Source: a virus
Strand: one strand, 5' to 3'
Virus record (IMG/VR): IMGVR_UViG_3300037104_000139
Span: 1-28,144 of that record
Length of the DNA stretch: 28,144 nt
In this document: positions 22,404 to 28,144 of the stretch, piece by piece
Position numbering within the stretch: the stretch's first letter is position 1
Layout of the letters: each line of letters opens with the position of its first letter
The notes under the pieces: generated by a model
What the model saw: the letters and a program-made list of their open reading frames with translations, nothing else
What the model was told of the DNA's origin: nothing
Databases searched by the model: none
Translations under genes and position numbers: made by a program

Positions 22404-24579
22404 GGCCACCACTATCGGCGGAGTCGGATCGCCCGGCAGCGGCGTGCAGGCTCCTGGCACGCTGACATCGGTGTCGGCGACTGACGAGCAGACCCTGCGG
22501 TGGGTGGATAAGCCAACAGCTTTACACGCGGTGGTGAGCGCTGTGCCGGCCGGTGTAAGCCGGCTGCCGATCGACATCACGTTCTGGATCGATAAAGGGG
22601 ACGGCAAGGGAGACGTCTGGCAGGGATCGGACCAGATGACGAGCGCCGGGCAGACGCTGTACATCGGGTCGGAGTCCGCGACCAATGGCGGGATCACGGT
22701 AGATGCGGTGCATGTGCCTACCACGGGAGTGCAATATCCGCCCACGGACGCCGATCAGGTCTGGACACTGCGGGCGGCGGCTGGGAAGTATCTCTCAACG
22801 GACGCGGTGCCGGCGAGCGCGGTGAGCCATTCGTTTACGATGCACAAATCCGGCGCGCCGAGCGCGACAGGGATTTCGAGCGCGAGTGCCGGCCCATCGA
22901 CCACGATGGGGCCGAATGCCGACGGCGCGATGTACTGGAGCATTCCGATATCGTTTCTGACTCCGGGGATGGTGGGCGCGAATCGAAACTGCCGCCGCTA
23001 CGTGTACACGGTGAACATTACCGACGTGGATGGCAATGAGGCGCCGGTGGATCAGGGCGGCGGCGAAGTGCCGGTGGGCAGCGGCGATAACGATGGAAGC
23101 CTGTTTGCCCCCGATCCGCTGGTGGCCACGTTCAATCCGGCGGGTAGCATCTACACTTATGCGCGGTTCTACGTCTACGGCATCGGGCTGGATGCGGGGG
23201 ACGATTGGAACAGCGGCACGCGCACGCTACAAGAATGGCCGGGCAGTCTGACGTACGGAGCGGTGAACTTCGGCGAGCCGCCGGATGGGCGTATCCCTGG
23301 AACGCGGATAGACCCGGCGACGTTGGGGCCGGGCGTGGGGAAGGACCCGAGCACCAAGAAGCTGCTGGTGAAGATCACGGGCCCGCTGTACGCGGACGTG
23401 GCGGGGAACGTGAACTTGGCGCTGGCCAGCGATTTCACGGTGCTGAACGGGGAAGTCACTCAAGCCGCGGTCGATCTGGCCAAGGCCATCAACTTCAACA
23501 CCACGAATTTCACCAAGACTGGCGGCCTGCTGGCGATCAACACGCTTGCGGTGAATCAACTCATCGCGGGTACGGCGCTGTTTGCCGGAGACGTGGTATT
23601 CGCGCGTGTTGGCGGCGGGAAGGTAACGATCAATTCGGCAGGCGTGGCGCTTGGGAGTGACCTTGGAGCGACGCCAGCGGCGAGCCTGACGCTGACTCCG
23701 AACGGCGCAACCATCGCCAAGGGATCTAACTCGCTCGCTCTCGATTCTACTGGGCTGACAGCCAGCGATGCCAGCGGCAATTCTCTGACGCTCAAGACCG
23801 AGGGCGTCCGGATTGTCCGAGGCAGCACAAACATGCTGCTCTCCGCGACCGGGATGGCGCTCACCGACGCGAACGGAAACACGCTGAGTATGGGGGCTGG
23901 CGGGGTTTTGGTCAGCAGGGGCAGCAGCAGCGTGCTGGTGGCGTCCGACGGGGTAACAATCGTGAACGGAGTATTTACCTCGCCGAGGATTATGGTGACA
24001 GGATCGGGCTTCACTGTCACGCTGAACTCGATCAATGGTTTGAGTGTGGCCGGCCCGAATTCAGCGGTTGCCACGTTGACGAATGGCTATCTCTCTTGTA
24101 CGTATGGCTCCTATACCGGGACATACTCAGGTACAGGGTTCGGAGTCATGATCGGGACTTATGCGGTATCCGCCACCGTTGGCTTCGGCCAGGCTCAGAT
24201 AGCAGTTTTGAACGGCTCCGCTGTGTCAATCCTAGCATTCGGAAGTTTGCAGGTAAACGGTATCGCGGCAATTAATGGCGTGGGGCAATTCATCGGAAGC
24301 GGGGGGGTGTTCTGTCCGACCGCACAGGTGGCATGTTCGAGCCTGCTGGTCGGAGCCAACACGGCGATCAACTCATCCAACCAGTTTGTCGGCTTCGGCG
24401 TGAACTGCCCATACTACGGCGTGACGGCGGCGGGGTTCAATCCCTACATCGGGGGGACGCAGTACTACGGTCAATCGCTGGACATCACGATTCTGGACAG
24501 CGGCGGCGGTTACTGCAAGCTGAACGGAGCAGCCGCTAGGCTGAGCTACAAAGGTGGATCGTTTGTGGGGTTAATATGA
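22396..24579 (+). CDS. Tail fibre / receptor-binding-type protein with beta-helix-like repeats
   Basis: A 727-residue protein from ATG 22396, which overlaps the J-like stop and has AAGG nine bases upstream; ATG 22390 is an alternative. The N-terminal half is beta-rich (VGSPGSGVQAPGTLTSVSA, RVGG, PISFLTPGMVG) and resembles fibronectin-like appendage domains. Residues about 350-420 lead into a shaft of six 16-17-residue repeats (S-x-L-x-x-x-x-G pattern) at 23683-23973. The C-terminal 200 residues are Gly/Ser/Tyr-rich with scattered Cys (VFCPTAQVACSSLL, VNCPYYG), a plausible tip domain. Position after the J-like gene and the repeat architecture support a trimeric fibre, though chaperone or receptor are not visible. 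Confidence 0.8.
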   Translation: MGKATTIGGVGSPGSGVQAPGTLTSVSATDEQTLRWVDKPTALHAVVSAVPAGVSRLPIDITFWIDKGDGKGDVWQGSDQMTSAGQTLYIGSESATNGGITVDAVHVPTTGVQYPPTDADQVWTLRAAAGKYLSTDAVPASAVSHSFTMHKSGAPSATGISSASAGPSTTMGPNADGAMYWSIPISFLTPGMVGANRNCRRYVYTVNITDVDGNEAPVDQGGGEVPVGSGDNDGSLFAPDPLVATFNPAGSIYTYARFYVYGIGLDAGDDWNSGTRTLQEWPGSLTYGAVNFGEPPDGRIPGTRIDPATLGPGVGKDPSTKKLLVKITGPLYADVAGNVNLALASDFTVLNGEVTQAAVDLAKAINFNTTNFTKTGGLLAINTLAVNQLIAGTALFAGDVVFARVGGGKVTINSAGVALGSDLGATPAASLTLTPNGATIAKGSNSLALDSTGLTASDASGNSLTLKTEGVRIVRGSTNMLLSATGMALTDANGNTLSMGAGGVLVSRGSSSVLVASDGVTIVNGVFTSPRIMVTGSGFTVTLNSINGLSVAGPNSAVATLTNGYLSCTYGSYTGTYSGTGFGVMIGTYAVSATVGFGQAQIAVLNGSAVSILAFGSLQVNGIAAINGVGQFIGSGGVFCPTAQVACSSLLVGANTAINSSNQFVGFGVNCPYYGVTAAGFNPYIGGTQYYGQSLDITILDSGGGYCKLNGAAARLSYKGGSFVGLI
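23683..23973 (+). repeat. Six short tandem repeats forming three 33-residue units in the fibre gene
   Basis: Units start at 23683, 23731, 23782, 23830, 23881 and 23929. Odd units (16 residues) end in KGSN, RGST or RGSS. Even units 2 and 4 (17 residues) end in DASGN or DANGN. All follow S/N/T-x-L-x-x-x-x-G. The higher-order period is 99 bases. Confidence 0.82.
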
Positions 24580-24902
24580 AGACGTTCGATTTGACTTTCG
24601 GCCCGCGCCTGAAGCTGGGCAACATCCTGGCGGGCGCGGCCGGAAAAACGCTCGGTGAGATAACGGCGCTGGCGGCGGTCTTCGAGCAGGTCCGCTTTAC
24701 CGAGGAAGAACTCAAACAGGTGAAACAGCAGACGGATGGCACGGTGACGCGGTTTGAACCGCCATCGGCGGACTTCGGAAGCATCACCGTAACCATCGAG
24801 GATGGGCAGGCCCAGGTGCTTGACCGCGAGCTGGAGTGCGCACCCCGGCTCGATCTTTCAGACTTAGTGTGGGTCAAAGAATTAAAGGAGAAACTCAAAT
24901 GA
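24576..24902 (+). CDS. Small protein of unknown function downstream of the fibre gene
   Basis: A 108-residue protein whose ATG overlaps the fibre stop (ATGA). It begins with MKTFDLTFGPRLKLGNILAG and has a helical centre (TLGEITALAAVFEQVRFTEE, LKQVKQQ). It ends with a strand-turn-strand (SITVTIEDGQAQVLDREL) and a short charged helix (WVKELKEKLK). There is no signal or membrane segment. Proteins in this position are often fibre-assembly factors or minor virion components, but I see no motif to decide. Its last bases carry AAAGGAG (24884-24890) for the next gene. Confidence 0.7.
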   Translation: MKTFDLTFGPRLKLGNILAGAAGKTLGEITALAAVFEQVRFTEEELKQVKQQTDGTVTRFEPPSADFGSITVTIEDGQAQVLDRELECAPRLDLSDLVWVKELKEKLK

Positions 24903-25291
24903 GATCGGCAGTGAACGCGGTTTTGATTTTGACATTGGTGGCGCTGGCCTCGGGCATCGCCCAGGCGCCAGCAAGTCCACAAGGAGGGCCGTGCTACGTG
25001 TACCCGGCGAGCCCGACCCAGGCCCAGACCATCGTCTGTCAGAACGGCAGCCTGGCTCAGATGGGCGTTGTGATCAATAACGTCGGTACGCCTCAGATGT
25101 CCTATGATGGCGGCGCGGTCACGTTCTGGAAGCCGAACCCCGGCGGGGGCGCGACGGTGACGGCCTTCGGCACCAATCACGTTTTCGTGGACAGCAAAGA
25201 AGGTCAGACCGTGAACGTGCCCTACATGAAGCCCAACGGGCAGGGTGGCACGCTGGTCTATACGCGCGGCGTGCTCACGGCGATCTGGTAG
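24899..25291 (+). CDS. Secreted small protein with Sec signal peptide
   Basis: A 130-residue protein from ATG 24899, overlapping the previous stop, with AAAGGAG upstream. The in-frame start at 24836 lies inside that gene and would bury the signal. Residues 1-23 form a classic signal peptide: Arg near the start, hydrophobic core AVLILTLVALASG and an A-Q-A cleavage site at 21-23. The mature part is Gly/Pro/Thr-rich and beta-like, with two Cys (GGPCYVYPAS and TIVCQNG) that could form a disulfide in the periplasm. An exported protein in a tail operon suggests a superinfection-exclusion, host-surface or lysis-related role. I do not recognise the family. Confidence 0.78.
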   Translation: MRSAVNAVLILTLVALASGIAQAPASPQGGPCYVYPASPTQAQTIVCQNGSLAQMGVVINNVGTPQMSYDGGAVTFWKPNPGGGATVTAFGTNHVFVDSKEGQTVNVPYMKPNGQGGTLVYTRGVLTAIW

Positions 25292-25301
25292 GAGAATCGA
25301 T

Positions 25302-25715
25302 ATGGCACTTAATACGCAGATCACGGACGCCGTCGCCAACGCGATGTGCGCGATTCTGACGGCGCTGTGCAATGGCGGCACGATCAACCTGTACAGCGGA
25401 ACGCAGCCGGCGAATGCCAATACTGCGGTCGGCGGAGGCAACACCCTGCTGGCGACACTGACGCTCAACGGGACGGCGTTCGGAGCCCCGAGCGCGGGCG
25501 TGGCAACGGCGAATGCGATCACATCCGGGACGGCCGTGGCCACGGATACGGCAACCTGGTTCCGCGTGCTCAAGAGCGATGGGACCACGGTGGTGTGGGA
25601 CGGCTCGGTGGGTACGTCGGGCGCCAATCTGAACCTGAACTCGACGGCGATTCAGATCAACGCCACGGTGTCCATCACATCGCTGACGTTTTCGGTGCTT
25701 GAGGCGGGGGCGTAA
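25302..25715 (+). CDS. Phage structural protein, distal tail appendage type
   Basis: A 137-residue Ala/Thr/Asn-rich beta protein. The start ATG 25302 has GGAG at 25291-25294, spaced seven bases; an in-frame start at 25245 lies inside the secreted-protein gene. Recognisable segments are NGGTINLYSGTQPANANTAV, LLATLTLNGTAFGAP, DTATWFRVLKSDGTTVVWDG and NLNLNSTAIQINATVSI. Proteins with this pattern recur in phage tail regions, usually annotated only as hypothetical or tail protein. A small beta-sandwich that decorates the tail tip is the most reasonable inference. No catalytic residues are evident. Confidence 0.75.
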   Translation: MALNTQITDAVANAMCAILTALCNGGTINLYSGTQPANANTAVGGGNTLLATLTLNGTAFGAPSAGVATANAITSGTAVATDTATWFRVLKSDGTTVVWDGSVGTSGANLNLNSTAIQINATVSITSLTFSVLEAGA

Positions 25716-25716
25716 G

Positions 25717-26793
25717 ATGCGGGCGGGGCCGTGGATGGCGCTGGACGCCGGGAAGTTCGAGCAATGGCAGCCCAACCTGCTGGCGCTGCTCAACGAGCCG
25801 AAGCTGGCGCGGTTTGCGCGGTGGAGAATGGGCCTGGGAAGACATATCGCACCGGGTGAAGAGGTGCTGAGCATCAGCCCGCATCAGATCATTGTGCCGG
25901 CGCGGGGCGGGTTGCGGACGGTGTTTCTGCCGCAACCGGCGCTCCAGCGGAGCCTGTACCGCGGCTTCCGACCGGTATTTTGGGGGATGCATGCCTACGA
26001 CTGGCTGCTGCCGGATAGGGTGAGCCAGCGGTGGGTTCGGAGCTTGATTCGACCGATGCGTCCTGTTTTCGAGGGCTTCGGGCTGTCCACGCTGACGGGC
26101 TATTCGCAGGCGGGAGGCGGCGGCGGCAATGTGACGTGCGACGGGGTCGCTGGGTACTACCTGTCTAATCCGGGAGACGCGTTTGCAAACGTGCTCGGCC
26201 ACGCGGGAAACGACCACAGCGCAACGAGCGCGATCATATACGGGCAACTCGGCAGCGGAAACGGATCTTCGGGTTTGTACACGAACCTGTACCGCGCCTT
26301 TGCTTCGTTCAACACGGCCGCGCTTGGAAGTTCAGCCACGATTAGCGCCGCGGCGGTGTCTTTGTATGGGACGAGCAAAGCCTCGGGGTTGGGGACCTGC
26401 GCGCTGGACCTTGTGGGATCGACTCAGGCGGCCGCGAACAATATCGCCAACAGCGATTACGGGGCGGCGGGGGCGAGTTTGTTTGGGTCGATCGCTTATG
26501 CGAGCTTCGGGACGAGCGGCTATAACCAGATTTCACTGAACTCGACGGGCATCGCCGCCATATCGAAGACCGGAGTTACCCTGCTCGCATTTTTGCTGGA
26601 CTGGGATTTCACAGCGACGTTCGGCGGAACCTGGGGGACAACCCAGACGACGAACCTGATCGCCTATTCGGCAGACCAGGGCGCCAGCTACGCGCCGAAG
26701 CTGGTGGTGACTTACACCGTTCCGACGCTGGCGATGAGGCGGGAACTTTCGGGGCTCGGGACCAGGATGGGAAGCAGGCAAGTACAGGGGTAA
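25717..26793 (+). CDS. Tail-associated protein with DNRLRE-like C-terminal beta domain
   Basis: A 358-residue protein from ATG 25717, one base after the previous stop; the TTG at 25699 lies inside the previous gene. Residues 1 to about 130 are a basic, Trp/Arg-rich alpha/beta region (RFARWRMGLGRHIAPGEEVL, RPVFWGMHAYDWLLPDR) that I do not recognise. After a poly-Gly linker near residue 135, the C-terminal part is a beta-sandwich: FNTAALGSSATISAAAVSLY, QISLNSTGIAAISKTGVTLL and SYAPKLVVTY. This ending resembles DNRLRE-type carbohydrate-associated domains. A surface-binding appendage is likely but unproven. The unusual join of the two halves deserves attention. Confidence 0.7.
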   Translation: MRAGPWMALDAGKFEQWQPNLLALLNEPKLARFARWRMGLGRHIAPGEEVLSISPHQIIVPARGGLRTVFLPQPALQRSLYRGFRPVFWGMHAYDWLLPDRVSQRWVRSLIRPMRPVFEGFGLSTLTGYSQAGGGGGNVTCDGVAGYYLSNPGDAFANVLGHAGNDHSATSAIIYGQLGSGNGSSGLYTNLYRAFASFNTAALGSSATISAAAVSLYGTSKASGLGTCALDLVGSTQAAANNIANSDYGAAGASLFGSIAYASFGTSGYNQISLNSTGIAAISKTGVTLLAFLLDWDFTATFGGTWGTTQTTNLIAYSADQGASYAPKLVVTYTVPTLAMRRELSGLGTRMGSRQVQG

Positions 26794-26805
26794 GGGAGAC
26801 AGACG

Positions 26806-27861
26806 ATGGGAGCACTTCTACTTCAGAGCACGGCGTACACGCGCACCTTCCTGATGGTGCAATCGGCCGATCACGTTTCGGCGCTCACGGGCGCGACGGT
26901 GACGGTGAACATCGCCAAAGCGGGCGGGAGCTTCGCGGCGCCATCGGGCGGGGCAACGGCTACCGAGATCGCGAACGGCTGGTACAAGATCTCATTGTCA
27001 ACCACGGACGTGAACACGTTAGGGGATCTCTCTTTCCACTGCACGGCGGCATCGGGCGGCGATCCGAGCGATTTCTGCGACCAGGTGTACGCGGCGCTGG
27101 CGGCGAACACGACGCAGTTCGGCGGGCAGGCGGTGGCGCTCGACGGCAACAACTATCCGAAGGTGGACGTGGTGGACATCGCGGGGACGGCGGTGAGCGC
27201 GACCACGGCGCAGATCGGAGCAAACGTGGTGAACATCGCGGGGGCGGCAGTGAGCACGGCCACGGCGCAGATTGGCGCGAACGTGGTCCAGTTCAACGGC
27301 CAGACGGCACAGACCGATGGGCAGAATCTGCCGAAGGTGGACGTGGAGGACGTGGGCGGCGCGGCGCTGGCCACACACGCGGCGGGGATGATGCCGGCGG
27401 ATGTAAGGGACCTGCTCGGGACGGCCTGGCTGACGCCGGGGACGGCCGGGACGCCGGATGTGAACGCCAAGCTGATCGGTGCGACGGCACAGACCGGGCG
27501 GGATATCGGCGCCAGCGTGCTGCTCTCAAGCGGCACGGGGACGGGGCAAGTCAACCTGTCGGCGGGCACGGTCTCGCTGACGGCGGGGCAGTTCGTCATC
27601 AAAAAGAACGTGGCGCTGTCCGGCGTGACATTCCTGATGACCGATACCACCGGGACGCCGAAGACCGGGCTGAGCGTAACCGCGCAACGGAGCATCGATG
27701 GCGGGGCGCTCGGGGCGTGCGTCAACGCTGTGACCGAGCTGTCGGGCGGGTTGTATAAGATCGACCTGGGAGCCTCAGACCTGAACGGCACATGGATTAC
27801 ATTCGTGATGACGGCGAGCGGGGCGGCAACGAACGCGTTCACCGTTACGACCCAACCGTAA
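26806..27861 (+). CDS. Distal tail/baseplate-type structural protein with internal repeats
   Basis: A 351-residue protein with AGGGAG at 26796-26801 ahead of ATG 26806. The N-terminal domain (ALTGATVTVNIAKAGGSFAA, EIANGWYKISLSTTDVNTLG) and C-terminal domain (LSGVTFLMTDTTGTPKTGLS, ELSGGLYKIDLGASDLNG) have the same plan: a mutable Gly/Thr-rich strand, then a GxYKI-type strand and a D-x-N-x-L-G turn. This is a known layout of phage appendage proteins. The linker holds short repeats (A-B-B-A-B arrangement) at residues about 105-205. The protein probably forms part of the outer tail tip. No enzymatic motif is seen. Confidence 0.75.
   Translation: MGALLLQSTAYTRTFLMVQSADHVSALTGATVTVNIAKAGGSFAAPSGGATATEIANGWYKISLSTTDVNTLGDLSFHCTAASGGDPSDFCDQVYAALAANTTQFGGQAVALDGNNYPKVDVVDIAGTAVSATTAQIGANVVNIAGAAVSTATAQIGANVVQFNGQTAQTDGQNLPKVDVEDVGGAALATHAAGMMPADVRDLLGTAWLTPGTAGTPDVNAKLIGATAQTGRDIGASVLLSSGTGTGQVNLSAGTVSLTAGQFVIKKNVALSGVTFLMTDTTGTPKTGLSVTAQRSIDGGALGACVNAVTELSGGLYKIDLGASDLNGTWITFVMTASGAATNAFTVTTQP
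27172..27285 (+). repeat. Two tandem 57-base repeats in the appendage gene
   Basis: Copies at 27172-27228 and 27229-27285 encode VDIAGTAVSATTAQIGANV and VNIAGAAVSTATAQIGANV. They are flanked by a second repeated motif ending in PKVDV on each side (near 27172 and 27342). Confidence 0.85.
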
Positions 27862-27865
27862 AGTT

Positions 27866-28144
27866 ATGACGCGCCTACTTGGAACTCGAACGGTATTCAT
27901 CGCCTGGGTAGCGTTTCACGCGGCCAGCGGGCCTCCGACTGGCCCCGTGGCCAGCGGCGTGCAGCCGGCGTCGGCAGCCATCGGGACTGTGCCGCTGTCG
28001 TTCCATGGCGCCGATCCGCTGCGCCGGTTCGGATTCGGCTCTCCGTTCCAACACTGGACGGGCTGGATCGTATCGCCGGTGGGACCGCCTATTGGAACGG
28101 TGTCGAGCGGGACAAGGCCGGTGTGCGCCGCCACCGGAACGATT
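27866..28144 (+). CDS. Partial gene running off the window end, unknown function
   Basis: ATG 27866 opens a frame with no stop through the final base, at least 93 codons. The product begins with MTRLLGTRTVFIAWVAFHAA, a weakly hydrophobic start. It continues Gly/Pro/Ser/Thr-rich with two related segments (GPPTGPVASGVQP and VGPPIGTVSSGTRP), suggesting a repetitive appendage protein. It is four bases from the preceding stop and on the same strand as all other genes. No Shine-Dalgarno sequence is clear. Its length and function cannot be judged from this fragment. Confidence 0.5.
   Translation, partial: MTRLLGTRTVFIAWVAFHAASGPPTGPVASGVQPASAAIGTVPLSFHGADPLRRFGFGSPFQHWTGWIVSPVGPPIGTVSSGTRPVCAATGTI

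Noticed and set aside
20997-22745. Long minus-strand open frame (582 codons) opposite the J-like and fibre genes
   Set aside because: It lies antisense to two well-supported coding genes, is Arg/His-rich with low-complexity character typical of a GC-rich shadow frame, and has no recognisable domain.
24536-25627. Minus-strand open frame of 363 codons
   Set aside because: It crosses three coupled + strand genes with ribosome binding sites and shows no domain; treated as a shadow.
27916-28134. Minus-strand 72-codon frame with Pro/Gly repeats at the right edge
   Set aside because: It is the antisense image of the repetitive + strand partial gene, which continues the operon.
1-28144. CRISPR array, tRNA, integrase or attachment site
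   Set aside because: No regularly spaced short repeats with unique spacers, no tRNA-like cloverleaf noticed, and no recombinase frame seen; prophage status cannot be decided.

Overview
The window is a contiguous late-gene (virion structure and assembly) block of a tailed double-stranded DNA phage or prophage with an HK97-type capsid and a long non-contractile tail (siphovirus-like). Every gene I can support lies on the + strand. Genes are packed with 1-10 base stop/start overlaps or short gaps, and no gene-free stretch exceeds 100 bases. The DNA is GC-rich (roughly 60% by eye). No integrase, replication, lysis or clearly bacterial gene is present, so the host cannot be read from the window. 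The lambda-like order of tail genes and a Sec-type signal peptide fit a diderm (Gram-negative-type) host, but that is inference.

Layout. 43-2677: packaging genes (small terminase of the P27 type, large terminase) with two small membrane proteins. 2677-6578: head module (portal, ClpP-type maturation protease with a cysteine-rich tail, HK97-fold major capsid protein), closed by a strong intrinsic terminator at 6605-6644. 6672-7172: a free-standing HNH/NUMOD3 homing endonuclease gene. 7177/7222-8427: head-tail connector and head-closure protein. 8438-12467: an accessory cassette of three translationally coupled genes, namely a B12-binding radical SAM enzyme and two proteins that each carry two GT-A glycosyltransferase domains. 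12464-14504: tail terminator, tail tube, tail-assembly chaperone pair (probable -1 frameshift) and an HK97 gp10-like protein. 14507-22403: tape measure, minor tail proteins and a J-like tail-tip protein. 22396-28144: fibre and other distal tail or appendage proteins, a small secreted protein, and a reading frame that runs off the end.

How it fits together. Terminase and portal package DNA into a prohead made by the capsid protein and matured by the protease. The connector and closure proteins cap the head. The tail is built on the tape measure with the chaperones and tube protein, and ends in the J-like tip and fibres. The radical SAM/glycosyltransferase cassette is embedded in the head-to-tail junction of this operon and coupled to the tail-terminator gene. 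It should therefore be made together with virion proteins. The most economical reading is a phage-encoded system that builds and chemically tailors a glycan on virion proteins. That reading is inference from position and domain content, and is the main discovery candidate here.

Other points worth attention are a connector gene whose apparent start codon is ACG next to the homing endonuclease, a beta-rich insertion in the same connector, the displaced gp10-like gene, the secreted protein in the tail module, and several internal repeat systems in the distal tail genes.
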